Shown here one piece after another: positions 34,826-43,193 of a stretch of 64,000 bases of DNA; positions within the stretch are counted from its first letter, which is position 1, and each line of letters starts with the position of its first letter. The position numbers and the translations under genes were made by a program. The stretch is taken from the NCBI GenBank assembly GCA_964564545.1, contig CAZMBP010000019.1:1-64000 (forward strand), given 5' to 3'. The notes beneath the pieces were generated by a model. The model saw only the letters and a list, made by a program, of their open reading frames with translations. It was not told where the DNA came from and made no database searches. This DNA comes from CAJQQY01 sp964564545 (GTDB lineage Bacteria > Bacteroidota > Bacteroidia > Chitinophagales > Saprospiraceae).

Positions 34826-35392
34826 TTGAAATTGAACAGACGAGATGAAAATATAGAATTGATCCAAAACGCGCTGCAAGGAAAACAGCAGGCGTTTCGA
34901 CAATTATATGATCTGCATAAGAACAGTTTATTTATGGTTTGTTTGAGATATGGAAAAGATCGAAGTATAGCTCAAGATTACTTGCAAGATGCATTCATTA
35001 ATATCTTTAAAAATTTAAAGCAATTCGATATTGAAAAAGGTGCATTTGGAGCATGGGCAAAAAGAATAACCGTGAATGCGTGTCTTGCAGATATTAGAAA
35101 AAACACTCTTTATTCTGTCAATATTAATGGAGCAGAACAAGTAGAATCTGAAGATGTAAGCGCACTATCACAACTGTCCCTTCAGGAAATGTTAGGACTT
35201 ATTCAAAAATTACCTTACGGTTATAGAACAGTTTTTAACATGTATGTAATTGATGGTTTTTCTCATAAAGAAATTGCAGCAGAATTAAACGTTTCCATTA
35301 GTACTTCCAAGTCTCAATTAATGAAGGCAAGGAATATCTTAAAAAAGAAAATTACTCTTAACCAAAATATTTATAGTCAAGAACATGGATAG
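34826..35392 (+). CDS. RNA polymerase ECF-type sigma factor
   Basis: 188 residues. There is no ATG in frame near the N-terminus; the frame begins TTG-AAA-TTG-AAC, so TTG at 34826 (or 34832) is the start. Region 2: QKQAFRQLYDLHKNSLFMVCLRYGKDRSIAQDYLQDAFINIFKNLKQFD; region 4: QKLPYGYRTVFNMYVIDGFSHKEIAAELNVSISTSKSQLMKARNILKK. The last codons overlap the next gene by 8 bp, so the two are coupled. Confidence 0.9.
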   Translation: MKLNRRDENIELIQNALQGKQQAFRQLYDLHKNSLFMVCLRYGKDRSIAQDYLQDAFINIFKNLKQFDIEKGAFGAWAKRITVNACLADIRKNTLYSVNINGAEQVESEDVSALSQLSLQEMLGLIQKLPYGYRTVFNMYVIDGFSHKEIAAELNVSISTSKSQLMKARNILKKKITLNQNIYSQEHG

Positions 35393-36836
35393 ATTTGATG
35401 ACATATGGAAAAATCGCTTCAATGAGGAAGAATTCTCTGAAGGTGATTGGAACACCCCTGACGAAAAGGTTTGGGAAGGTGTAGTTCCTCATGTCGTTCC
35501 TAAAAATAACAACACTCCATTTTGGATGATTATGCTTGTTATTGGTATCGTAGCTATTTTGTTACTTTCTATGATGTTCTTGTATAAAGGAGAACAAACT
35601 TCTTCCAATGCTACGAATTCTTTTGGGACGCTTACTTCAGAGTCAACTGAGCCTACTTATAAAATTGCGAAAATTGAAGATCAAACAAATAATCAAATAT
35701 TAGCAGCTTCGAAAGCTAATGAAATCGAGGCAAGTAATGAGCGATTAACTATTAACGTTTCTCCAGAAAGTAAACACAAAGAAAGTTCAAATACAACCAA
35801 TTTAAAATCAAATAATCAAACAGTTTCAATCTTAAAAACTACCTCGACTGAATTAGTTTCTAATGAAACTGGTTCAATTCGAGACCCAGAAACTACTCTT
35901 TCAATTTCTAAAAAATTAGAAAACGTGATTCTGACGGATGGGATGAAAGACAAAACTATTGAAGAAAAATTGATATCAGTTCCTTCACTAAGTATGTTTT
36001 TGTCAAGTGGAAAAGAAATTCATCCCATCCAAGTTTCACCTGAATTCCAAACAGCTCAAAAAAGAAAATATACATTTGGCGTAGTAACGGGGGCAACATT
36101 CTGGCAGCATCGAATTAGCAATGATTATGCTACTGATCTGTCTCCGTTCGATTTTAACTACCAAGATGCTTGGGGATGGCAAACAAGATTATCATTTGGG
36201 GTAGAATTGAATAAGTATATTGATGCAGTTGTTGGCTTTCAATTTGAGCAGGTAAAAACTACATCTGGACATAATTCAAATTTAACTTATAGTGTTCTTG
36301 AAGAAGATAACCCAGGAGATCCATTGAATGGCTATGCTTTGAGTTTAGCTACACCATATGGACTTTCGGGAGCAACTTTCAATTTCAATCGAGGTCAAAC
36401 TTTAGCAACAGACGAAGTTGATTTACTAGTTGATTTCGATTCTGAGCATTCAATTAGAAATTTTAGCTTACCAATCGGAACAGTTATATATCCATTGGGG
36501 AAAAAGCAAAAATTTATTCCTACGGCTAACCTTGGTTTTGGAATAAACTACTTGGCTCAAATTTCAAATAAAATTCAATCAGTCGAAACTCATCATGATG
36601 CAATTCAATATGATGATAGCGGATCTTCTACTTTTGTTTCGCCGGATTTGGAAAAATGGCATTTTGATTATCGCCTAGGTTTAGGCTTAAAATATGAACT
36701 CCAACGTAATTTACATTTGCAAATAAATTACGATTGGACAAGAGGAATTAATCCAATTTTTAAATTGGATAACTATGAAACGCGAATTGATCGACATCAA
36801 ATTTCACTTGGATTGACTAAGTCATTCACTCCTTAA
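35385..36836 (+). CDS. Inner-membrane anchor fused to beta-barrel domain; probable sigma partner
   Basis: 483 residues. A cytosolic N-terminal ~45 residues (FDDIWKNRFNEEEFSEGDWNTPDEKVWEGV) is followed by one transmembrane helix (residues ~47-67), then ~150 residues of low-complexity Ser/Thr/Asn/Glu linker, then a C-terminal ~260 residues of beta-barrel character (KYTFGVVTGATFWQHRIS... ending in HQISLGLTKSFTP). By position it should control the sigma factor whose gene it overlaps. A single chain that spans the inner membrane and probably docks in the outer membrane could transmit a signal across the envelope; this is inferred from domain order. Confidence 0.7.
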   Translation: MDRFDDIWKNRFNEEEFSEGDWNTPDEKVWEGVVPHVVPKNNNTPFWMIMLVIGIVAILLLSMMFLYKGEQTSSNATNSFGTLTSESTEPTYKIAKIEDQTNNQILAASKANEIEASNERLTINVSPESKHKESSNTTNLKSNNQTVSILKTTSTELVSNETGSIRDPETTLSISKKLENVILTDGMKDKTIEEKLISVPSLSMFLSSGKEIHPIQVSPEFQTAQKRKYTFGVVTGATFWQHRISNDYATDLSPFDFNYQDAWGWQTRLSFGVELNKYIDAVVGFQFEQVKTTSGHNSNLTYSVLEEDNPGDPLNGYALSLATPYGLSGATFNFNRGQTLATDEVDLLVDFDSEHSIRNFSLPIGTVIYPLGKKQKFIPTANLGFGINYLAQISNKIQSVETHHDAIQYDDSGSSTFVSPDLEKWHFDYRLGLGLKYELQRNLHLQINYDWTRGINPIFKLDNYETRIDRHQISLGLTKSFTP

Positions 36837-36962
36837 TTCTATAAAAAATATTATTGACAAATTTTTTTTCAATCAGTTATCAACGATTGTCCTGAGAAAG
36901 GTTTGTCTTGATCATAAATACTTTGAACTCAATTTTATTAAACCATTTTTAAAATCTAAATC

Positions 36963-39740
36963 ATGTTTAAGACATTTTACACAGCTTTATTCATGCTATT
37001 TTCGACATTTAGTTTTTCACAAACTGTTATGTCAATTATTGAAGATAGCCCAAATCACAACACTTTAGAAGCGTTAATTAATTCAGCAGGATTAAACGCA
37101 ACTTTATCAGGAACAGGAACTTTTACAGTTTTCGCTCCAACCGATGCAGCCTTTGCAGCATTAGACCCTTCATTAGTTTCTACGTTAACAAGTGATCCTA
37201 ATGGTAAATTAACTAAAGCATTATTATACCATGTTTTAGGAAATGAAGTACTTTCGAATACATTGACAGATGGTCAAAAAGCAATGACCCTTTTCGGTCA
37301 AGATGTTACTGTTGAGATCAATCAAATGATGGAAGTATTCATTAACACAGCTCAAGTAACTGCTCCAGATTTAGGGGCAACTAATGGAGTTGTTCATGTG
37401 ATTGATGGAGTTATTCTTCCTCCAAATGTTACAGTAGCAGATGTAGTAATTAATAGTGATGTTCACGAAACTTTGGAAGGGGCAGTTGTGGCTGCAGACT
37501 TAGCAGGAACATTGAGTGACCTTAATGGTAACTTCACAGTATTCGCACCAACTGATGATGCCTTCGCAGCATTGGATCCAGCCGTATTAAATATCTTGAC
37601 AAGTAATGCAGATACAAAATTAAGAAGTGCATTATTGTATCATGTTTTAGGAGCAGAGGTAATGTCTTCTGACTTGACAGATGGACAAACTGCGACTACT
37701 ATTTTTGGTCAGGACATTACAGTAACTATTGATGCCAATGGCGGAGTAATGATTAATAATGCAAATGTAATTCTTGCTGATATCCCAACATTCAATGGGG
37801 TAGTGCATGTATTAGATGCAGTAATTTTACCACCAAATGTAACAGTAGCTGACGTAGTGATTAATAGCGCTGTACACGAAACTTTGGAAGGAGCAGTAAT
37901 AGCTGCTGACCTTGCAGGAACATTAAGTAACTTGGAAGGAGACTTCACAGTATTTGCACCAACGGATGATGCTTTCGCAGCATTGGATCCAGCTGTATTA
38001 AATATCTTAACAAGTAATGCAGATACAAAATTAAGAAGAGCATTATTGTATCATGTATTAGGAGCAGAAGTAATGTCATCAGATTTATCGGATGGACAAA
38101 CAGCTACTACACTTTTTGGACAAGATATCACAGTAACAATTGATGCTAATGGAGGAGTAATGATTAATAATGCAAACGTAGCGATTGCAGACATTCAAAC
38201 ATTGAATGGAGTAGTGCACGTTTTGGATGCAGTAATTTTACCACCAAATACAACTGTTGCAGATGTAGTAATCAACAGCGATGTACACGAAACATTAGAA
38301 GGAGCAGTAGTAGCTGCAGACTTAGCAGGAGCATTGAGCAACTTGGAAGCAAACTTCACAGTATTTGCACCAACGGATGATGCCTTCGCAGCATTGGATC
38401 CAGCCGTATTAAGTATCTTAACAAGTAATGCAGATACAAAATTAAGAAGAGCATTATTGTATCATGTTTTAGGAGCAGAAGTAATGTCATCAGATTTATC
38501 AGATGGACAAACAGCTACTACACTTTTTGGACAAGACATCGAAGTAACAATTGACGCTAATGGAGGAGTAATGATTAATAATGCAAATGTTGCGATTGCA
38601 GATATTCAAACATTGAATGGAGTAGTGCACGTTTTGGATGCAGTAATTTTACCACCAAATGCAACAGTAGCTGACGTAGTAATCAATAGCGATGTTCACG
38701 AAACATTAGAAGGAGCAGTAGTAGCTGCAGACTTAGCAGGAGCATTGAGCAACTTGGAAGCAAACTTCACAGTATTTGCGCCAACGGATGATGCCTTCGC
38801 AGCATTGGATCCAGCCGTATTAAATATCTTAACAAGTAATGCAGATACAAAATTAAGAAGAGCATTATTGTATCATGTTTTAGGAGCAGAAGTAATGTCA
38901 TCAGATTTATCAGATGGACAAACAGCTACTACACTTTTCGACCAAGATATCACAGTAACAATTGATGCTAATGGAGGAGTAATGATTAATAATGCAAATG
39001 TTGCGATCGCAGACATTCAAACATTGAATGGAGTAGTGCACGTATTAGATGCAGTAATCTTACCACCAAATGCAACAGTAGCAGATGTAGTAATCAATAG
39101 TCCTGATCACACGACTTTGGAAACAGCAGTTGTAGAAGCACAATTGGCAGGAGCATTAAGTGATTTGTCAGCAGACTATACAGTATTTGCTCCAAATGAT
39201 GATGCTTTCGCACCAGTTGATGTAGCAACATTGTTAACAGATCCTACAGGAGATTTACAAAAAATTCTTCAGTATCATGTTTTGGCTTCAGAAGTTTTCT
39301 CTTCAGATTTAACTGATGGTCAAGTAGCAACAACATTATTAGGTCAAGATATTACAGTAGGAATTGATGCTAATGGAGCTGTAACAATCAATGGAAATGC
39401 ATTGGTAATTGCTGCTGACATTACAACTTTAAATGGAGTAGTACATGTGTTAAACAATGTACTTTTACCAGAATTGACTAGTGTAAAAGATTTAAGTAAA
39501 GTAAACTTAAATGTATTCCCTAATCCAACAACTGATTTTGTAACCGTTGATTTACCAACGGAAATGATTGATCAAAATGTTGAAATTCAATTAATTGGAA
39601 CTCAAGGAAATGTATTACAAACATGGAGAACAAATGATGTAAACCCATCATTAGATGTAACAAGCTATTCAACTGGAACTTATTTTATCTTATTAAGAAC
39701 AGATAAAAACTATGCAATAAGTACAGTTGTAATTAAATAA
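36963..39740 (+). CDS. Secreted six-domain fasciclin (FAS1) protein with T9SS sorting domain
   Basis: 925 residues. Signal peptide (to SFSQ), then six FAS1 domains, each marked by a FTVFAPTDxAFAAL core and an LxGxxVHVxDxVxLPP end, then a T9SS C-terminal domain (VFPNPTTDFVTVDLPTE ... STVVIK). Domains 2 to 5 are 137-residue repeats of almost identical sequence; 1 and 6 are more diverged. FAS1 domains mediate adhesion to surfaces or partners. The likely role is a cell-surface adhesin used in attachment or gliding. Confidence 0.93.
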   Translation: MFKTFYTALFMLFSTFSFSQTVMSIIEDSPNHNTLEALINSAGLNATLSGTGTFTVFAPTDAAFAALDPSLVSTLTSDPNGKLTKALLYHVLGNEVLSNTLTDGQKAMTLFGQDVTVEINQMMEVFINTAQVTAPDLGATNGVVHVIDGVILPPNVTVADVVINSDVHETLEGAVVAADLAGTLSDLNGNFTVFAPTDDAFAALDPAVLNILTSNADTKLRSALLYHVLGAEVMSSDLTDGQTATTIFGQDITVTIDANGGVMINNANVILADIPTFNGVVHVLDAVILPPNVTVADVVINSAVHETLEGAVIAADLAGTLSNLEGDFTVFAPTDDAFAALDPAVLNILTSNADTKLRRALLYHVLGAEVMSSDLSDGQTATTLFGQDITVTIDANGGVMINNANVAIADIQTLNGVVHVLDAVILPPNTTVADVVINSDVHETLEGAVVAADLAGALSNLEANFTVFAPTDDAFAALDPAVLSILTSNADTKLRRALLYHVLGAEVMSSDLSDGQTATTLFGQDIEVTIDANGGVMINNANVAIADIQTLNGVVHVLDAVILPPNATVADVVINSDVHETLEGAVVAADLAGALSNLEANFTVFAPTDDAFAALDPAVLNILTSNADTKLRRALLYHVLGAEVMSSDLSDGQTATTLFDQDITVTIDANGGVMINNANVAIADIQTLNGVVHVLDAVILPPNATVADVVINSPDHTTLETAVVEAQLAGALSDLSADYTVFAPNDDAFAPVDVATLLTDPTGDLQKILQYHVLASEVFSSDLTDGQVATTLLGQDITVGIDANGAVTINGNALVIAADITTLNGVVHVLNNVLLPELTSVKDLSKVNLNVFPNPTTDFVTVDLPTEMIDQNVEIQLIGTQGNVLQTWRTNDVNPSLDVTSYSTGTYFILLRTDKNYAISTVVIK
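37434..39083 (+). repeat. Four tandem ~411-bp coding repeats in the FAS1 gene
   Basis: The DNA encoding FAS1 domains 2 to 5 repeats every 411 bp with very high identity, including long synonymous-identical stretches (for example the aagtaatgcagatacaaaat block). The high DNA identity, not only protein identity, points to recent duplication or gene conversion, so copy number may vary among strains. Confidence 0.85.
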
Positions 39741-39785
39741 GAACTCGTTTTTTCAGTTAATATAGTTAATTAATCTATGCATAGA

Positions 39786-39818
39786 CTGCCAACTCATTTG
39801 AGTTGGCAGTTTTTTTTT
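39786..39818 (+). terminator. Terminator of FAS1 gene
   Basis: CTGCCAACTC and GAGTTGGCAG with an ATTT loop, followed by nine T residues. Confidence 0.92.
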
Positions 39819-39828
39819 GCTTAATATT

Positions 39829-40482
39829 TTAAACTGCTGATAAAAGTAATAATGCAAAGGCTATAGAAATCAATATGATGGTAAACATTCCAGCTAAAGC
39901 TCCACGTAAGGCTCGTTTTCTTTTGTCACCAGTCATTGCTAATGCAATTACTAGCAAACCAATAAGCCCTAATAAAATTCCAATTAGAAAACCTAAATTC
40001 CAATCTTGTCGAGTACTAGTATCTTGATTTTTCTGATTAGAAGTTTTAAGAGATTTACTTATTCCATCTTTTAGCTTCTCAATATCCGTTAACACCTTTT
40101 TCTTCCCATTAGCATATTTAATCATAAAAATATCCTCCCTTTGAATGGATCGAGTTGGACCATTTTGAAAATCACATTTTTTATATCTTATTCTTTCTGG
40201 ACCTACATTGACGATTATAACATCTAATTCTTCTCCATCAGTTTTGATAATTCGATCACAATTTTTGGGATCTAATCCTAATTTTTTTATCATTCTTCCA
40301 ACTCGTTTTTTCATAATCCTTTCGGTCATGCGAGCGAAAAATCTTTTTTTCTTTTTTTTCTTTTTGACTTGAACAGATTCCTCAGTAGGTGTTTTTGGCT
40401 TAATAATATCTACTGGAGTTGCTGTAATGTTTTGAGAAAAAATAAAAATGGATAAAAAGGAAAGTAGAAATATTTTTTTCAT
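39829..40482 (-). CDS. Membrane protein with very basic N-terminal segment
   Basis: 217 residues. Signal peptide (to NITATP), then a lysine-run (about ten Lys of twelve residues) and KRFFARMTERIMKKRVGRMIKKLG, then a small beta module (LDVIIVNVGPERIRYKKCDFQ...REDIFMIKYANGKKKV) of the kind also in the 25591 protein, and two C-terminal hydrophobic helices (from residue ~155). Function unknown. It is the third gene of a minus-strand run ending with the sigma/partner pair upstream, but a ~100-bp gap suggests its own promoter. Confidence 0.6.
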   Translation of the reverse strand: MKKIFLLSFLSIFIFSQNITATPVDIIKPKTPTEESVQVKKKKKKKRFFARMTERIMKKRVGRMIKKLGLDPKNCDRIIKTDGEELDVIIVNVGPERIRYKKCDFQNGPTRSIQREDIFMIKYANGKKKVLTDIEKLKDGISKSLKTSNQKNQDTSTRQDWNLGFLIGILLGLIGLLVIALAMTGDKRKRALRGALAGMFTIILISIAFALLLLSAV

Positions 40483-40588
40483 AGTCTTAATTTAAGTTGC
40501 TTCAGTTTTTACAAACCTTAAAAGATCTATAGGTTTTATCGCGCATACTTATATGTCTTCTAGGGTAAAAAAAATTATAGTTAACTAA

Positions 40589-41341
40589 CTATTTCAAATC
40601 ACCTAATAAGTTTTGTGCTTTTTCAAAAAGTACTTTGTCTGAATCAGGCACCTGTCTTGACCATGCTTTCGCTTTTTCAAAATCCTTTTGCTTCAGATAG
40701 GAGAGTGCCAAATACCAAGTTCCGTAATTTTTTAATGCAGAGCTACCTGCATTTATTGTTTCAAAAATTGAAATTGCTTCTTCTGTTTTTCCAGATTCCA
40801 AAGCACTAATTCCAAGGGCTAATTGAGCTTTTTGATCTTCAGGGTTTTCTTGTAAATATATTGTTAAATTTTCATAGGCTAGTGCATAATTCTTTTGGTT
40901 AAAAGTCTGTTCCGCATTTGTACCAGCATCACTTCCGGTACTTTTTTCAGTCAGAGAAATAGGTTGATGTGATGCATATTGATTATATAAATCCTGCTGT
41001 TGAAATGGATTAAACATGACCAAAATTGCAGCTATTGCGGCAGTTGCGATCAGACCAATCAACCATCGATTCCGATTTTTATTTCTTGTAATAGGAATGA
41101 CTTTATCTTCTTTTTCATTTTTTCCTTCTGTAAAAAAATCCTTTCCAATCGATTCCAATTTATATTTAAGTTGAGGTTGGTTTTGATATCTTTCTAAAAA
41201 AATATTCATACTTTTTTGCAAAGTATATTCCTCAGAAAATGCAGCATCTTCTTTTAAGCGGGTTTTGAAGTTCATCACTTCTTCCTCGCTCAACTCACCT
41301 TCCAGATATTTTTTAATAAGAATGTAATTATCGTTTTTCAT
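40589..41341 (-). CDS. TPR-containing membrane protein, putative anti-sigma for 41354 gene
   Basis: 250 residues. Cytosolic N-terminal ~88 residues start MKNDNYILIKKYLEGELSEEEVMNFKTRLKEDAAFSEEY, the usual beginning of Bacteroidota anti-sigma-like proteins (no zinc motif). One transmembrane helix (WLIGLIATAAIAAILVMF, about residues 93-110) is followed by a periplasmic domain with two or three TPR-like helix pairs (NYALAYENLTIYLQENPEDQKAQLALGISALESGKTEEAISIFE...). It starts 12 bp after the sigma stop codon on the same strand. TPRs facing the periplasm could sense a protein partner such as the CHAT or subtilase products encoded nearby. Confidence 0.75.
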   Translation of the reverse strand: MKNDNYILIKKYLEGELSEEEVMNFKTRLKEDAAFSEEYTLQKSMNIFLERYQNQPQLKYKLESIGKDFFTEGKNEKEDKVIPITRNKNRNRWLIGLIATAAIAAILVMFNPFQQQDLYNQYASHQPISLTEKSTGSDAGTNAEQTFNQKNYALAYENLTIYLQENPEDQKAQLALGISALESGKTEEAISIFETINAGSSALKNYGTWYLALSYLKQKDFEKAKAWSRQVPDSDKVLFEKAQNLLGDLK

Positions 41342-41353
41342 AAGGTTATAATT

Positions 41354-41908
41354 TTATGAATGATACAAATTTCTCCAACGTTCAACGCAGGCATTTTTTC
41401 TACGATAAACCGTATTGACATCATTCATTGCTAATTGTGTGGCAATATCTTTAGAAGAAACTCCTTCTGAAACAGCACTTAACAATTTTTGACAAAGCTC
41501 ACTTAATTTTTCGAAAGCGGCATTTAATTTATTTTGCCTGATTTCTTCTTCTTCGATTTGCTCAATCGCTGATGCGTTAGGTTGTTCAGAATCATATCGT
41601 TCTTTTTCCAATATTCTTACCTCTGACTCTTTAGTTTTTTTTCGAATTTGATCAATCCATTTGTTTTTGCAAATCTGAAAAATCAAACCTCCTATTGGGT
41701 AGGAGAGGACAAAGTCAGGATCGCACGCTTTATTATAAAGCGCCATCAAAGCTTCTTGAAAAATATCCTTCGCATCAGACATACTCCCATTATTTTTTTT
41801 CACCCAACTAATTACTTGTGGTGAAAACTTACTATACAATTCTCTGAGGAGTACATCATCTCCTTTTCGAAGTGCAATGAGATACCTATGATCTTCGTGT
41901 CCATTCAT
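41354..41908 (-). CDS. RNA polymerase sigma-70-family (ECF-like) factor of the protease locus
   Basis: 184 residues. Region 2 is SMSDAKDIFQEALMALYNKACDPDFVLSYPIGGLIFQICKNKWIDQIRKK; region 4 lies at the end, SEGVSSKDIATQLAMNDVNTVYRRKNACVERW. The spacing and the late HTH (DVNTVYRRKNACVERWR) are characteristic of a subgroup found beside CHAT/TPR and peptidase genes in Saprospiria-like genomes. Divergent from the lipoprotein/subtilase/CHAT cluster, whose promoters carry a shared element, so it is the likely activator of that set. The -35 and -10 recognised by this factor are predicted to be GGTAAGA and ACGATA. Confidence 0.85.
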   Translation of the reverse strand: MNGHEDHRYLIALRKGDDVLLRELYSKFSPQVISWVKKNNGSMSDAKDIFQEALMALYNKACDPDFVLSYPIGGLIFQICKNKWIDQIRKKTKESEVRILEKERYDSEQPNASAIEQIEEEEIRQNKLNAAFEKLSELCQKLLSAVSEGVSSKDIATQLAMNDVNTVYRRKNACVERWRNLYHS

Positions 41909-41955
41909 ATTGGCAAGATAGAAAATCCTTTAGAAATTTTTTATAAATGCAAAAG

Positions 41956-41981
41956 GGTAAGAATTTAAAACTTCAACGATA
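41956..41981 (+). promoter_or_regulatory. Regulon promoter P1 (GGTAAGA-N13-ACGATA)
   Basis: GGTAAGA at 41956-41962 and ACGATA at 41976-41981, 13-bp spacer, 67 bp before the lipoprotein ATG at 42049. It lies in the divergent gap next to the sigma gene. Confidence 0.75.
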
Positions 41982-42048
41982 TATGGGTGTAAACAACCTT
42001 AAACATTATTTATCGCGAACTTTTTTAAACTTAAAAAATAATACAATC

Positions 42049-42867
42049 ATGAAAAATCTAATTTTTTTAACCATAATTATTATGTTACTTTTTACAACTT
42101 CTTGTGAAAAAGAGAACATTTCAGATACTCCATTTTCACCACAAAAATTAACTTCAGACTTGGTAATTAACGCTGAAAATGATATTGATGTAGTTGGTCA
42201 AATTCATAACGAAGTTTTAACGGCACTATTTGAGGGAGGAACTCGAAATTATTTTGATCCTATGCTTATCGACATTGAAGAGCTGATAAAATTGATTGAT
42301 GAATATTTACAAGCGAATGGTAGTAGTGATCAGGTAGATAGGGTAGCCATTGAAAGAATGGTACGCCATTTTGTTAAAATAGTGCAAGATGGGAACTCAA
42401 TAACTTTAGCTACTATTGATATTTGTCAAATATTCCCTCAAGCTTGTGATCAAGTTCCTATGCCTTATAATCCTTTCCCAACTTCACAACCGACTTTTGA
42501 AAACCCAATACTAACTACAGATGTAGAAGTAAATTATAAAAATGCCATTTTCCAAATTAACAGCATTAAGGAATATGAAAAAACTATTTTTAATGATTCT
42601 ACAATTGATGATACAGATCGGGAATTCTATTTAGCCTACGCTTCCACCTATCGACATTCCACTCAATTTTGGGTAAATGCAGGGAACTTTGAATTATATA
42701 ATGTGGAAAAAATTGATGGATCGAATCAACCTTGCAATAGTTGTAGTATTCCAAAAGCTGATGCTATCGGTTCAGCGATTGGTCAAGCAATGGGAGGAGA
42801 AGAAATGGGAGGAGTATTCGGAGCTACTGCTAGTTTTTTAGCTTTTGTTGCTCAATTCACAGGATAA
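42049..42867 (+). CDS. Lipoprotein with glycine-zipper-like tail (cluster member 1)
   Basis: 272 residues from the ATG at 42049; a longer frame from 41947 would cover promoter P1 and is rejected. Signal MKNLIFLTIIIMLLFTTSCEK (lipobox C19). The C-terminal half holds YRHSTQFWVN (compare LKHSAQYWID in the 45050 protein), followed by a CNSC pair and a glycine/alanine-rich tail (DAIGSAIGQAMGGEEMGGVFG, then a hydrophobic end FLAFVAQFTG). Function unknown. Preceded by promoter P1 and followed by a terminator, so it is probably its own transcript within the regulon. Confidence 0.72.
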   Translation: MKNLIFLTIIIMLLFTTSCEKENISDTPFSPQKLTSDLVINAENDIDVVGQIHNEVLTALFEGGTRNYFDPMLIDIEELIKLIDEYLQANGSSDQVDRVAIERMVRHFVKIVQDGNSITLATIDICQIFPQACDQVPMPYNPFPTSQPTFENPILTTDVEVNYKNAIFQINSIKEYEKTIFNDSTIDDTDREFYLAYASTYRHSTQFWVNAGNFELYNVEKIDGSNQPCNSCSIPKADAIGSAIGQAMGGEEMGGVFGATASFLAFVAQFTG

Positions 42868-42936
42868 TAAGTTTTTAAATTGTGACAGTATTGATGATCC
42901 TTACTTTATCAATTCCTAGAGTACTAAAGGTCCCAG

Positions 42937-42977
42937 ATCCCGAATTTTGATAATTTCAAAATTCGGGATTTTTTTTG
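42937..42977 (+). terminator. Terminator after lipoprotein 1
   Basis: ATCCCGAATTTTGA and TCAAAATTCGGGAT form a 14-bp stem with a 5-base loop, followed by TTTTTTTT. Arms resemble the CATCCCGAATTTT outer arm of the 31462 palindrome. Confidence 0.9.
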
Positions 42978-43110
42978 TTATTCTAATATTAACTTTTGCA
43001 TGGCAGTAGGATTTCATAAATAAAATGAATATTAAATTACTTGTAATTAATTGTCTTTCAGTTACTTACGGATAAAAAAATAAATTATTTAAAAAAAGTA
43101 AACAAAAAAA

Positions 43111-43136
43111 GGTAAGATTTTTCAATCATCACGATA
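43111..43136 (+). promoter_or_regulatory. Regulon promoter P2 (GGTAAGA-N13-ACGATA)
   Basis: GGTAAGA at 43111-43117 and ACGATA at 43131-43136, 13-bp spacer, 57 bp before the ATG at 43194. Confidence 0.78.
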
Positions 43137-43193
43137 GGGTAGTGTAATCAATCAGAACATGAACTTTTTAAACTTTAAAAAATAAAAACTACC

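Larger units (their letters stand above)
42868..43193. other. Intergenic region with terminator and promoter P2
   Basis: 326 bp with no gene; it contains the terminator at 42937-42977 and promoter P2 at 43111-43136. The 130 bp between are AT-rich. Confidence 0.6.

Noticed and set aside
41947..42048. N-terminal extension of lipoprotein 1
   Set aside because: It would include promoter P1 and hide the lipoprotein signal peptide; the ATG at 42049 fits the paralogues.
42937..42977. Regulatory RNA or riboswitch upstream of lipoprotein 2
   Set aside because: It is a simple stem followed by eight T, hence a terminator of the preceding gene.
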